Positions 11,956-24,756 are shown, numbered from the stretch's first letter. The stretch: 64,000 nucleotides of DNA from Deroplatys truncata (GCA_030765065.1 CM060985.1:4278001-4342000); one strand, 5' to 3'. Notes: generated by a model not told the origin, from the letters alone. Numbers and translations are program-made.

Positions 11956-12010
11956 TAGGTGTGCAGGTATTTTGAAAAATGTGAATATGGCTTCCTCTTC
12001 TTCCACACCT
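11809..12010 (+). repeat. Diverged edge of the 107-bp satellite
   Basis: The last recognisable units (GACAGGTGAGAAGTAATCC near 11908) carry deletions and many substitutions. The array then fades into unique sequence. This edge keeps a CACCATTGTGTTCGTGACAG motif that resembles the opposite edge near 5163-5183, so both edges preserve an older version of the unit. Confidence 0.7.
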
Positions 12011-12269
12011 GAATTACTTCTATTACTTTGACTACTGCTGCTCCTGCAGTTGTCTGTAACAATGAAAATGTACCTTAGTTAATAAATACTCTGACATAGT
12101 GTAATTTTGACATTTTTATTGCTGCGTACTCAGCGACCAGCTTGGACACTCACAGGTTAAAGTTGCACGTGATGTGAAACAGCATTTTTGGACAATGTTT
12201 ACTTGACTCTTGCTGACAGATAACGCGTATGTGTGTTACTTACATCGTACTGAACTTGCTTCCTTAAAG
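12011..12269. other. No recognisable feature
   Basis: AT-rich sequence between the satellite edge and the first DR1 copy. No ORF, RNA gene or repeat was recognised. Confidence 0.5.
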
Positions 12270-12895
12270 TTGGGGAAGCATTGCATTCTAACAAAAAAAT
12301 TGATACCGACATTTCCCTCGAAAGACCTATTTTTAGATCTCCCGAAGAAATAAATGAATAAGTAAAGAAAAGTATTTTGGAAAAGGTCTTGTGTGTTTGT
12401 CTGTGAACAGCATAAATAAAACATAAAAAGTCGGTTAGATACCATACTTGGCATTTAAGTTCAACATCTTCAAAGAATGCGACACAAAGATTTTCAGGAA
12501 ATTTTTCCAACCTTGAACTACCCTTTACTCGGAAAGCTTTTATTTTCTCAAAAATATATCTAGCGATTTTAATTCAAGTACAGAATAATTAAGATATTTA
12601 CATGACAAATAAAATATATATGTTGACTTTTCTTGGAACAGCCTCTTCATTCTGAATTACTTTTAGATAATTGGTAAACTGTAGGATATGTCATTAAAGC
12701 AATCAATTTATGTCAATTCTTTTGGGGGGGCATTAAGCATTTTAGACATATTCCTCATTATTGGTTTCAATTTTCAAATACCTATACATTTCTTGAGTAT
12801 TGTCTGTTGTTTCCCCTCCCCCTTTTCTTCCAAAGAGAGCGGAATTTCAAAGCTGGACATGGCCACCAGCTTTTAAGAAAGATTTGACTATCGCT
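12270..12895 (+). repeat. Dispersed repeat DR1, copy 1
   Basis: First copy of a repeat family seen about a dozen times in the window in both orientations. Shared anchors, in order, are: an AACAGCATAA segment; a GCGACAC(A)AAGATTTTCA segment; a CCTTTAC...GGAA segment; CGATTTTAATTCAA; a TTTACATGACAAATAAAAT segment; and near the end TTTGACTATCGCT (about 12887 here). The family has no ORF and is diverged between copies. It is probably a non-autonomous DNA transposon or foldback family, but no clear terminal repeat or target duplication was established. Confidence 0.6.
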
Positions 12896-13229
12896 TACGT
12901 CTACTGTATGCACGTAACAAAACCGCTTCTAGAAATGTTCATGGTCCGAAGTATCTAAGTTTAAATTTGCCACAAGAAAGAAGGCTCGTTACTTCTCTTC
13001 GTCAATCTTTAAGGAAAATCTAAACAAAAATTACCTGATTTTAAAGTGTAAGAAAACAAGATTTAAAAGAAAGTGAATTTTTTAAAGGTTCATTTGCGAG
13101 TTGGTAGGTGTTTGAGGAATGTGTGCATGGAATGAAAACCGCCGTTCTTAGCTTTGAGTTCACGATAGAAGCGTATATATGGGCAAAGGGGTTGTAGTAA
13201 TATACTTGCAACCTTCTACTCTTTTCCAG
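12896..13229. other. Unique AT-rich DNA
   Basis: No gene or clear repeat. ORFs of about 60 codons here have no coding character. Confidence 0.4.
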
Positions 13230-13480
13230 CAGCACTGTCTCTACACGTGATGGATTGTAAATCTAGGACATGACCGCGTAAACCTGTGGAAGAGCTTGTA
13301 CCGCGACCCCTGGAGGGAGGGCACCAACACAAGCTTGGGCCCCGAGCCTCCGGGGGTGTCCCTAAGGAGCTCCCGCCCAGGGACGGGTTCAGATGAAACC
13401 GCAACCCGCCCGCCTGGTCCTACAAGGAAGACGAATGAATCACCGGCGGGGATCGATCCCGGGACGTGGTTGTAGGTGGA
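13230..13480 (-). other. GC-rich patch, unrecognised mobile-element remnant
   Basis: This 250-bp block is much richer in G and C than its surroundings (for example CTCCGGGGGTGTCCC near 13348) and includes GGGGATCGATCCCGGGAC (13448-13465). The sharp change in composition suggests insertion of foreign repeat DNA. A 62-codon minus-strand ORF spans part of it but matches nothing I recognise. Confidence 0.35.
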
Positions 13481-13519
13481 TGTTTTATTGGTGATAAAAC
13501 AAAGTTCCTCTCAACTACT

Positions 13520-13822
13520 CTGTACTGGACCGGTCTCTTTATCAGGCTTGAGGTTCTTTTACGTGTCGTAAATCTACCACCAGCTTTACTTCCTTTCCGA
13601 AGGTAGTTATGCTAAGGATTTTTATGCCCGAAACAATCCATCGCCCTCCGCTGGATTTGAACCCAGCATTCTGGTTGGCAGTAATCATATTACAGATGAT
13701 GGGTGAAGTGAAATGGGGGGACAGGAGGATGTAAAGATCCTTTCCAGCATTCACCTGGCGACCCGATGGGACAGGAAGGTCGGCCAGGGAAATCGAACCA
13801 ACAACCTGAGCCATCCCGCTGG
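13520..13822 (-). mobile_element. tRNA-related SINE
   Basis: Read on the minus strand from about 13822, the sequence has an A-box-like TGGCTCAGGTTG and then a B-box-like GGTTCGATTTCC about 15 bp later. These are the two internal RNA polymerase III promoter elements of a tRNA-derived SINE head. A body of about 240 bp follows, ending near 13520 with CTCAAGCCTGATAAAGAG. A second, shorter copy of the 3' part is at 46160-46250, which confirms that it is dispersed. The box spacing is shorter than in a tRNA gene, so the head is degenerate. The 90-codon ORF across it is not a gene. Confidence 0.65.
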
Positions 13823-14369
13823 GTGAAAAAGTATAACTACAGCGCCTTCGTTTTATGCCAAGGCCGCGTGCTCTACTACATGGCAGGGTTTTCCGTTCCG
13901 TAACTTCCGCGTTACTTACTCACGAGTGTGCCTACTAACTTGTTGGAAGTGGCGTCCGAAGACATTCTTGTTATCGTCGGATCAAATTGCCACTTCTTCT
14001 TGCGTAATGTTCATAATTTCTACTTTTATATTGTCCTTAAGTTCGTCTATGCTGTGGGGATGCTTGCTATTTAGCGATCCCGTTGTTCTAAATTTATTGA
14101 CCAAACATCTCACAGTGGATGACCACGAAATTGTCTACATGATTCACGTATGTATCGTACATAAAAATACGCCCTTTAAGCGTAAATTTGTTGGCAGGCA
14201 TTTCCGTGGACTTATATCAGAATAACATTCCTAATCAAATCACGCACAACACACGCATTTTCGAAGCACTTCACAACACGAAGACAAAGCTCACGGCTAA
14301 TAAGCGTACCCTCGATATAATACCGAGGTCAGTGCCGTCTCGGCGGTTGTGCCCTTATGGGCATAAAAA
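13823..14369. other. Unique DNA, no recognised gene
   Basis: A 99-codon plus-strand ORF (13926-14225) and an overlapping 61-codon ORF have no recognisable domain or codon signature. I treat both as chance ORFs. Confidence 0.4.
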
Positions 14370-14730
14370 TTGATTTGACATAAACTATTTATTTTAACCG
14401 GATCTACATTTTTGATGTAGTAAGATTTTGCCTTATCCCTTACGGTTTGCCAAGTATACAAAGGTCATTTAGACCGAATAGGACTTTATAGGATATTAAC
14501 AGAAAATTCAACATACATGTTTTATTTATGACGAAGATATCTTAAACATGGATATTTTAATGAAAATCCTTAGAACTACTTTGGAGTAAATAAAAAATAA
14601 TGAAATATTCGTAAAGGGTGAGAGCATTTTCCTGAGAATCTTCATGTTCTAGTCCTTGCAAAGACGATATCAAGTTTGTATTTAAACAAGTTTTCGTTTC
14701 ACGGATCGTTTTCCTAACTTGATTTTTGGG
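14370..14730 (-). repeat. Dispersed repeat DR1, copy 2 (reverse)
   Basis: The reverse complement of the DR1 segment, recognisable by TTCAACATACATGTTTTATT (about 14507-14526), AAAATCCTTAG, and GAATCTTCATG. It is strongly diverged and partial. Confidence 0.5.
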
Positions 14731-16029
14731 AGGGATTCAGGGAACCTCAAATCATGTATTGTTGCTCTGCAAGTAGGCAAGACTGATTGAAACAAACACT
14801 CCTGCGTGTTCTGCTATTATCGGTCAAGACATTAACATTCCAACAATATCACACATCTGTTTCTCATCAACACGTTACAGAACGGTCGAACCTGACACGG
14901 GCAGCTCTAACGCGCCAAAATTCCACTTTTACCACAACGACCTATTAACTATAACGTCACTAGCGAGCGACAGAAATTTGGGAATATTGCATTTTAGATT
15001 CCAAAATAATAGGCAATTTGTATTTCCTCTACATTTTACCTACGCGTGGTAGAGAAGTATTGTATTAGAACTGAAAACTCGATAAGGAGATTTTCACCAG
15101 AAAATATGTTTGTGTGGCATAACTAAAGAAGCAAATGCCCGATAAATACCAAACTTTATGGTTAAAATTGACTACCTACTACCCTTCAAAGATCCAACCC
15201 TACACTGACTGTCCTTGTTTTTTGTTTTCTCAACAACGTTGACGACTTTCAGTAAAATAACATGTTTGTATAATTAGCAAAACATACAAGATACACAAAA
15301 ACACATCACAGGAAAGAGGTCATTAAAACATACTTTCCTCGTGGCGATAGCCGTTTTCGAAATATCCCATATTGCAACTGTATCTATAGCATTTCCAAAT
15401 GTGAGATGTTGTTTATACTTCCGTTATGAACCAACTTTTGAATAACGTCGAACTTTTATGTACATATTTGGATAGTAAATTAACCTGGGACACATGTGAA
15501 AAGCCCAAGACTGTATTAGTGCGTATTCTGCTGTTGTTCAAGCTACACAAAGGCCTTCGCTTTATGCTGCATCTGTATTGGTACACAACTTCAAGCGACA
15601 AACAATGACAAAATCTAAAAGGACTTTTCTATAAAACATTGTACCGCCACATTGAAGTGATTAACACTGATGAAGTAGGCAGCCTAACATCACGTTGTAC
15701 ATCCACTTGTTAAATTGTCAATAAAATGAATGTATGTTGTAACGTTCCTGCTTAATTTGGAATCATTCCTAAGTAAGATTATATCGTAAGTAACGTGGCC
15801 GCACAAATCACAATATATGCGAAATTGTGATGGGCAGAGAAAGCCACGTGAGTGTAATACGTGTTTATTTGACTTGTGCGACGCTCCCATCTGTGACGTC
15901 ATGTTCCCAAGGTGAAGGAGCAGTTTACTCGTAACTACACATTCCTTTTAAGAGTCGTACGAATTTCTCTACCCATTATCGTTTACGTTTCTATGCTTGT
16001 CGCAATTTTAAAACGTACCTATACGGTTA
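14731..16029. other. AT-rich DNA with DR1 fragments
   Basis: Short DR1-like pieces occur at about 15040-15120 (GATTTTCACCAGAAAATATG), 15344-15370 and 15832-15860 (AGAGAAAGCCACGTGAGTG). The rest is unrecognised. The 60-70-codon ORFs on both strands are not credible genes. Confidence 0.4.
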
Positions 16030-16570
16030 CCTATGTTTTAAGCTATTATTTTCCTTACAATGTAAACACACTCTGTAGGTAAATATTATAAGAAAAAACG
16101 TTTCTGCGGTTTTCAACATTAACTCAAAAACGAAAAGTCGCTTAAATACTAAATTGAGTATTAAATTCAGCATCTTCCAAAAATACGACATGAAAATCCC
16201 CCCACGGCCGCATCCCAAACTGCCCTTTGCATGGAACATTTCTCATTTTCTCAGAAATTGCTCCCCTACAATTTTGATTAAAATGCCATTTTATATTTAA
16301 AATATTTACATCACAAATAAATATATATCTGAGAAGTCGTCTTCAGGATTTGTACAGGTGCTGAACAGTTCTCGTCCAAACACACAATTTATGTTACATG
16401 CATTATTTCTCAATACCTGCTTTATAACATTTCAAGTGCTAAGTCACCATCCTTTTGTTTCTCGTGACTCACAGGTCAGCGACCCACTTTTTAAACATTT
16501 GACGTGTAATGAAACTATTTCTCGATTAACATTAAGAACAACCTTCGGGAATAATAATCTGTAGAAGGTA
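16030..16570 (+). repeat. Dispersed repeat DR1, copy 3
   Basis: Shows the AACTCAAAAACGAAAAGTCG segment (16122-16141), ATACGACATGAAAATC, CTGCCCTTTGCATGGAACAT (16218-16237), and a TTTACATCACAAATAAATAT segment, followed by CATTTGACGTGTAATGAAAC in place of the usual CATTTGACTATCGCT. Confidence 0.6.
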
Positions 16571-17105
16571 AATAAATATAAAAGGAAAGTGTAGAGAAAG
16601 CCATTTAAAACCTAAAAGAGCGAGTTATTGGTGAAGTGTAGGTACATATTGAATTTTTAGGTCGATTACGGCAGTTTGCGTGTTGTTGAATTATACATTG
16701 CGTTGTTTGATGCAACTTAACCTCAAATACTTCGATATTGGTATTCAAGGCAGGTCGCAACACCTGACGTGTCCGTGTTTACTAACCTTATGCACAGGCT
16801 TCACTTTATCTGTTATGTGAACATAGGTATCTAATCAAAATCGTTAGTGCCATTTTTGGGAATATCGAAAATAGGGAAACATTTCCATGTGAATGGAAAA
16901 TCAAGACGAAAAAATTAATTCATCACAATTTTTGGTCCGCAATGTTGAGAAGCATGCAACATCAGAGCAGTAGTAATAAATAAATGCTCACTTGGGCCAG
17001 CTGCAAACTCCACCTCACACACTCAGTGCAGTAATAGCAAGGCTATGTGGACGTGAGACAGCATACCGTCAATAAGAAGATTCATGGTGGTGGAGCATAA
17101 TCTAA
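16571..17105. other. Unique DNA with a short reverse DR1 piece
   Basis: About 16835-16900 (AATCAAAATCGTTAGTGCC, GGGAAACATTTCCATGTG) is a reverse DR1 fragment. Nothing else is recognised up to the start of the 50-bp satellite. Confidence 0.45.
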
Positions 17106-20100
17106 CTTGATCTCGGTACAGACCAGACCAGGCAGGGTGGTACAGTATAATTTATTTTGATCTCGGTACATACCGGACCGGGCAGGGTGGTACAGTATAA
17201 TCTATCTTGATCTCGGTACATACCGGACCAGGCAGGGTGGTACAGTATAATCTATCTTGATCTCGGTACATACCGGACGCGTTAGTGCAGTATAATCTAT
17301 TTTGATCTCGGTACATACCGGACCGGGCAGGGTGGTACAGTATAATCTATCTTGATCTCGGTACATACCGGACCAGGCAGGGTGGTACAGTATAATCTAT
17401 CTTGATCTCGGTACATACCGGACCAGGCAGGGTAGTACAGTATAATCTATCTTGATCTCGGTACATACCGGACGCGTTAGTGCAGTATAATCTATCTTGA
17501 TCTCGGTACATACCGGACCAGGCAGGGTGGTACAGTATAATCTATCTTGATCTCTGTACATACCGGACCCGTTGGTACAGTATAATCTATTTTGATCTCG
17601 GTACATACCGGACCAGGCAGGGTGGTACAGTATAATCTATCTTGATCTCGGTACATACCGGACCAGGCAGGGTGGTACAGTATAATCTATCTTGATCTCG
17701 GTACATACCGGACCAGGCAGGGTGGAACAGTATAATATATCTTGATCTCGGTACATACCGGACCAGGCAGGGTGGAACAGTATAATCTATCTTGATCTCG
17801 GTACATACCGGACCAGGCAGGGTAGTACAGTATAATCTATCTTGATCTCGGTACATACCGAACCAGGCTGGGTGGAACAGTATAATCTATCTTGATCTCG
17901 GTACATACCGGACCAGGCAGGGTAGTACAGTATAATCTATCTTGATCTCGGTACATACCGGACCCGTTAGTAAAGTATAATCTATCTTGATCTCGGTACA
18001 TACCGGACGCGTTAGTGCAGTATAATCTATCTTGATCTCGGTACATACCGGACCAGGCAGGGTGGTACAGGATAATCTATCTTGATCTCTGTACATACCG
18101 GACCAGGCAGGGTGGAACAGTATAATCTATCTTGATCTCGGTACATACCGGACCAGGCAGGGTGGAACAGTATAATCTATCTTGATCTCGGTACATACCG
18201 GACCAGGCAGGGTGGAACAGTATAATATATCTTGATCTCGGTACATACCGGACCAGGCAGGGTGGAACAGTATAATCTATCTTGATCTCGGTACATACCG
18301 GACCAGGCAGGGTAGTACAGTATAATCTATCTTGATCTCGGTACATACCGAACCAGGCTGGGTGGAACAGTATAATCAATCTTGATCTCGGTACATACCG
18401 GACCAGGCAGGGTAGTACAGTATAATCTATCTTGATCTCGGTACATACCGGACCCGTTAGTAAAGTATAATCTATCTTGATCTCGGTACATACCGGACGC
18501 GTTTGTGCAGTATAATCTATCTTGATCTCGGTACATACCGGACCAGGCAGGGTGGTACAGGATAATCTATCTTGATCTCTGTACATACCGGACCAGGCAG
18601 GGTGGAACAGTATAATCTATCTTGATCTCGGTACATACCGGACCAGGCAGGGTGGAACAGTATAATATATCTTGATCTCGGTACATACCGGACCAGGCAG
18701 GGTGGAACAGTATAATCTATCTTGATCTCGGTACATACCGGACCAGGCAGGGTGGAACAGTATAATATATCTTGATCTCGGTACATACCGGACCAGGCAG
18801 GGTAGTACAGTATAATCTATCTTGATCTCGGTACATACCGGACGCGTTAGTGCAGTATAATCTATTTTGATCTCGGTACATACCGGACCAGGCAGGGTGG
18901 TACAGTATAATCTATCTGGATCTCTGTACATACCGGACCAGGCAGGGTGGAACAGTATAATCTATCTTGACCTCGGTACATACCGGACCAGGCAGGGTGG
19001 AACAGTATAATATATCTTGATTTCGGTACATACCGGACCAGGCAGGGTGGAACAGTATAATCTATCTTGATCTCGGTACATACCGGACCAGGCAGGGTGG
19101 AACAGTATAATATATCTTGATCTCGGTACATACCGGACCAGGCAGGGTAGTACAGTATAATCTATCTTGATCTCGGTACATACCGGACGCGTTAGTGCAG
19201 TATAATCTATCTTGATCTCGGTACATACCGGACCAGGCAGGGTGGTACAGTATAATCTATCTTGATCTCGGTACATACCGGACCAGGCAGGGTGGAACAG
19301 TATAATATATCTTGATCTCGGTACATACCGGACCAGGCAGGGTAGTACAGTATAATCTATCTTGATCTCGGTACATACCGGACGCGTTAGTGCAGTATAA
19401 TCTATCTTGATCTCGCTACATACCGGACCAGGCAGGGTGGTACAGTATAATCTATCTTGATCTCGGTACATACCGGACCAGGCAGGGTGGTACAGTATAA
19501 TCTATCTTGATCTCTGTACATACCGGACCCGTTGGTACAGTATAATCTATTTTGATCTCGGTACATACCGGACCAGGCAGGGTGGTACAGTATAATCTAT
19601 CTTGATCTCGGTACATACCGGACCAGGCAGGGTGGTACAGTATAATCTATCTTGATCTCGGTACAAACCGGACCAGGCAGGGTGGTACAGTATAATCTAT
19701 CTTGATCTCTGTACATACCGGACCCGTTGGTACAGTATAATCTATTTTGATCTCGGTACATACCGGACCAGGCAGGGTGGTACAGTATAATCTATCTTGA
19801 TCTCGGTACATACCGGACCAGGCAGGGTGGTACAGTATAATCTATCTTGATCTCGGTACATACCGGACCAGGCAGGGTGGTACAGTATAATCTATCTTGA
19901 TCTCGGTACATACCGGACCCGTTAGTGCAGTATAATCTATCTTGATCTCGGTACAGACCAGACCAGGCAGGGTGGTACAGTATAATCTATCTTGATCTCG
20001 GTACATACCGGACCAGGCAGGGTGGTACAGTATAATCTATCTTGATCTCGGTACATACCGGACCAGGCAGGGTGGTACAGTATAATCTATCTTGAAATCG

Positions 20101-21362
20101 GTACATACCGGACCAGGCAGGGTAGTACAGTATAATCTATCTTGATCTCGGTACATACCGGACCCGTTAGTGCAGTATAATCTATCTTGATCTCGGTACA
20201 TACCGGACCGGACGCGGTGGTACAGTATAATCTATCTTCAGTCTCGGTACATACCGGACCGGACGCGGTGGTACAGTATAATCTATCTTCAGTCTCGGTA
20301 CATACCGGACCGGACGCGGTGGTACAGTATAATCTATCTTCAGTCTCGTTACATACCGGACCGGACGCGGTGGTACAGTATAATCTATCTTCAGTCTCGT
20401 TACATACCGGACCGGACGCGGTGGTACAGTATAATCTATCTTCAGTCTCGGTACATACCGGACCGGACGCGGTGGTACAGTATAATCCATCTTCAGTCTC
20501 GGTACATACCGGACCGGACGCTGTGGTACAGTATAATCTATCTTCAGTCTCGGTACATACCGGACCGGACGCGGGGTACAGTATAAGCTATCTTGATCTC
20601 GGTACATACCGGACCGGACGCGGTGGTACAGTATAATCTATCTTGATCTCGGTACATACCGGACCGGACGCGGGGTACAGTATAAGCTATCTTGATCTCG
20701 GTACATACCGGACCGGACGCGGGGTACAGTATAAGCTATCTTGATCTCGGTACATACCGGACCGGACGCGGGGTACAGTATAATCTATCTTGATCTCGGT
20801 ACATACCGGACCGGACGCGGGGTACAGTATAAGCTATCTTGATCTCGTTACATACCGGACCGGACGCGGTGGTACAGTATAATCTATCTTGATCTCGGTA
20901 CATACCGGACCAGGCAGGGTAGTACAGTATAATCTATCTTGATCTCGGTACATACCGGACCAGGCAGGGTGGTACAGTATAATCTATCTTGATCTCGGTA
21001 CATACCGGACCAGGCAGGGTGGTACAGTATAATCTATCTTGATCTCTGTAAATACCGGACCAGGCAGGGTGGTACAGTATAATCTATCTTGATCTCGGTA
21101 AATACCGGACCAGGCAGGGTGGTACAGTATAATCTATCTTGATCTCGGTACATACCGGACCGGGCAGGGTGGTACAGTATAATCTATACTCGGACTCAGT
21201 GCAGACCGGACCAGGCAGGGTGGTACAGTATAATCTATCCTCGGACTCAGTGCAGACCGGACCAGGCAGGGTAGTACAGTATAATCTATGTTGATCTCGG
21301 TACATTCCGGACGCGGTGGTACAGTATAATGTATCCTCGGTCTCAGTGCAGACCGGACCGTG
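17106..21362 (+). repeat. 45/50/51-bp satellite array (about 85 units)
   Basis: The main unit is 50 bp, starting CTTGATCTCGGTACATACCG and ending TACAGTATAATCTAT. A 45-bp variant replaces the middle with GACGCGTTAGTGCAG or GACCCGTTGGTACAG. A 51-bp variant starts CTTCAGTCTC and carries GGACCGGACGCGGTGG. Every unit has an inverted repeat CGGTA-CA-TACCG. Unit types are arranged in higher-order blocks, with a 490-bp block at about 17690-18170 repeated at 18180-18660, and a 345-bp block nearby. The many ORFs, seen mainly on the minus strand, come from the repeat having few stops. Edge units near 21185-21362 are the most diverged. Confidence 0.96.
20200..20890 (+). repeat. 51-bp/GC-rich subfamily within the 50-bp satellite
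   Basis: A run of units with GGACCGGACGCGG in place of GGACCAGGCAGGG. From about 20238 to 20580 the unit is 51 bp (17 codons), so open frames run in register on both strands (149 codons plus, 141 codons minus). This is a local amplification of one variant, not a gene. Confidence 0.85.
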
Positions 21363-22429
21363 CCGAACCTAGGAATACCGAGACCCGTAGGGTACATGCG
21401 TCACCAGATGATGATGACTGGGAATGGGAACGTTCTAGAATAAGGCCCCAGTATTTGTGAGTTATGAGAAAAACCTGGCGATGCTGTACGGTTCTGCTTA
21501 ACGACCCTGACGGTTGCTTTAATGTTGCAACGATAAACAAAATGTTCATTTCAAATTGCCGGACATGTAACTGGAGCTTCAAATTAGTACTTAATTTAAG
21601 CGAGTAACTTCTGTACATAAAGGCTGAAGCTATTGTAGCCTACGTAAAACACGCCGCTGATTTTTATGTTGTGAGCAGTACAAAAATAAGTTGAAACGGA
21701 ATCTTATGTTCATAATGTTGTAAGGTCTGTAGGTAGTGGTTTGAAAGTAGTGGCAAGGAGTAACCAGGGTTTGTGCAGAATCTGAGCATAGATATCTGTT
21801 TAAAGTAGCCGAATGATACATACAAGGGGGGTAAGAGTGGGAATTTGAAACTGAATGAAGTATAGGATTGAAAAGGTACTATAAGGTAACTTGTGATTTT
21901 GGTCAGATCCTACGTATAGCATTGTTGTACAGTGATTTGTGTAATATTATAAAGAGCGAAATTTGAAAAGGGTGGATGTTAGGAATCACATAATAGATTT
22001 TGACAAGTCTTTCAGCACTGAAAAGGCCGACCTATTCTTTCTTACGGACATAGTCTGTAAAACACCTAATTAACTGAAAGATTAAAAGGATTTAGAACGC
22101 CCTTGTACTTGAATACGAGCGCATTGGAGTTGCAGAAGGACATGCCATGGGGTAGGAAACGATTGTTGATACTCCACAGAATATGCATGTAAAAGAAAAC
22201 AAGTGCCGCCGATACTAGTTTCATTCGAACGTGGTTATGATTTAGGAGCATCTGCTCTCGTAATGCTACGATACGCATGCAATACCAAAGCAAAAATAAT
22301 TCTGATGTTTTACATTTATATGACTTTCTCCAACCACTATCGTTTATTTTTATATAAGTTCGATAAACTATTCATACAAAAGTTTATTTTTCTATCCACT
22401 TCATATTAATCGAGATAAACGTTTACAGA
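21363..22429. other. Unique DNA after the satellite
   Basis: No recognised gene or repeat. ORFs of 63-91 codons on the minus strand and 68 codons on the plus strand lack domain or codon evidence. Confidence 0.4.
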
Positions 22430-23600
22430 AACGTAGGTAAAAAAGGAGTTTAGAAAGCTAATCTATGGTTACATACAACAGGATATCTCGGAAATGGTTC
22501 ATGTTACAAAAAAGTTATGTGTTAATAAATTGTGTGTTTAAAGAGATCTAAATTTCCTTCCGAGGACTTCACACTTCATTTGTCATGTATGATGGTATTT
22601 TAATCAAAATCGTTAGAGGTATTTTTCAGAAAATCAAAAACTTCGAAAAATATTCCATGTAAAGGGTACTTGGGGTGAGAGTATTTCTTGAAAATCTTCG
22701 TATTGCATATTTGGAAGATACTAAATCAAATACAAAGTTTTGTATTTATCGAGCATTCGTTTTTGAGTTATGCTGTTCACAGACGCGCGCGGATCTTTTC
22801 TAAAAGTGCTTTATTTGTAATCGGGGGACCTCAAAACATGTATTTCCGGTGAAATGCAATAGCTTCTCTATCTATATGCACGTGGTAGAGGAAGTCATGT
22901 GAATGCATCGCATTACGCAAAGTATTGTATTCCATCCAAAAATAATGTGTCGAGATTTCACCGGAAATATACGTTTTGAGAGCCCTGAACCCAAAAGAAG
23001 CATTTTTAGAAAAACGCCCATGCGTCTATCTGTGTATGCGAACAGCATAACTCAAAAACGAAAAGTTGGATAAATACGAAACTTATAATTCAAGTTCCAA
23101 GGTTAACACACAAAGATTTTCAAGAAATTCCCTCACCCCTAGTACCCTTTGCAGGCGTATTTTTCGAAGCTTTTTATTTTCTGAAAAATAGCTCTAACGA
23201 TTTTGTTTAAAATACCACACATTAAAGGCATTTACATGTGAAATAAAATGTAGATCTTGAATTTTGTGGGAATAGCCTCTGAAGTCCTATTCATTCGGAA
23301 CGAATTTTACATAATCTTGTATAACTTTTAAACGTTAAGGGATAGACAAAAACGTACTCCACAATAAATGTAGATCTGCTTAAGACACACTATTTATTTC
23401 AAATAACTTTTTTTGCGGCATCAGCCATTTCCGAGATATCTGTTATTCGAATGTTTCATACATGGTCATTGTTTAAAGTCCTGTCAACATTCAGTTGTTT
23501 CTCGCGATGTCATGGCCAGCATATAGCGTGCAGTTGTTAAACATTTGACTATCGCTCTTCTCTATAACGTAATGTGGCTGTTTCTGTTAGGGTTTATTTG
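22430..23600. repeat. DR1 foldback pair (copies 4 and 5)
   Basis: A reverse copy (about 22440-22870) and a forward copy (about 22960-23600) face each other across a spacer of about 100 bp. The inner edges carry ATTTCCGGTGAAAT (22843-22856) and ATTTCACCGGAAAT (22957-22970), a perfect inverted pair. The arms share AAAATCGTTAGAG and its complement CTCTAACGATTTT-like segments, the AAGATTTTCAAGAAAT segment, and others. The spacer has a GTAGAGGAAGTCATGTGAATG motif. The RNA would form a long imperfect hairpin. Confidence 0.65.
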
Positions 23601-23639
23601 GATTAAACGGAAATAGAATAATAAGCTGAATAGTTTGAA

Positions 23640-24620
23640 TACCCACTAATAAGCGATAGGGCAGAGAAAGTCATGTGAATGTAACAAATCAGTATCTTTA
23701 AACAGGGGGCCTCAAAACATGTGTTTTGGGTATGGAATGTTTTGTGTAATGCAATACCAGCAGGTAAATATGTATTTTGATAAAGACAAGAGACGTTAGC
23801 AGTTTCCCTCATATTACATTCGACCTTGAAGTCACGTGGCAGCAACATCCCCCCACAGTGACTTTCCCTACTTCCTGTTTGCCGAGATGAGCTTTCATTA
23901 CACATTTCGTGTAAAGATGCAGAACGTTAAAGCGATAGAGGGTAGAGAAACTCATGTGAATGTAACACATCGGGTTTTTAGAAAAAGGTCCTTGTGTGTG
24001 TGTCTGCGAACAACATAACTCAAAAACTTGGAATTTAAGTTCAAAAGATGCGACACCAAGATTTACACGAAAATTCCCTCACCCCAAACTAACCTTTACC
24101 GAAAGTTTTGGTTTTCTAAAAAATGGCTAACGAATTTTAATTCAAGTAGCATACGTTAAATATATTTACATGATAAATAAAATGTATCTATATCGTGAAT
24201 TTTCTGGGAATACTCTGTGAAGTGCTCTTCATTCAGAAGCAATTTTGTATAATCTTGTACACCTGGTAAACGTTAAGGGATAGACGAAAACGTACTCCAC
24301 AATAAATGTAGATCTGTTTAAAACACACAATTTATTTCAAATAACTTTTTTCCTGTTATTAGCCATTACTGAGATATCCCTTAGTAATGGTTCAAAACTT
24401 TGTCGTTCTCTCATAGTCCTGTCAACATTCAGTTGTTTCTCGCGATGTCATGGAAACAGTATGGAGCATATAGCGTCCAATTGTTAAGCATTTGACTATC
24501 GCTGTTGTCTATAACGAAATGTGTAATGTAGCCGTTTCTGTAAAGATTTAGCTTGATTAAAATGAAGTAGATATTAAAATTAGGTCTCGTAAGAATAATT
24601 TGTATAGCCACTAATAAACG
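23640..24620 (+). repeat. Dispersed repeat DR1, copy 6
   Basis: Contains two GAGAAA(G/C)TCATGTGAATGTAAC motifs (23664-23685 and 23946-23967), TAGACGAAAACGTACTCCAC (24282-24301), the CATTTGACTATCGCTG motif (24488-24503) and CTATAACGAAATGT. It is one of the longest copies. Confidence 0.6.
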
Positions 24621-24756
24621 ATAAGGGTAGAGAAAGTTTTCTGGTGGTCATTCATCCTTCACTTGTCTCCTCTTGTATCTACAACGAAATGAAACTATTT
24701 CTGTAAACGTTTATCTCTAATTAGAAAGTAAGGCTTCGTGAGAATGGTTTGTATAC

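Noticed and set aside
12199..12876. ORFs of 62-103 codons near the first DR1 copy
   Set aside because: They lie in dispersed repeat DNA, differ between copies and show no domain.
17397..21397. Many minus-strand ORFs starting MYRDQ and a pair of overlapping 141-149-codon ORFs on both strands
   Set aside because: These are by-products of the 50/51-bp satellite. Open frames on both strands at once indicate low stop content, not coding.
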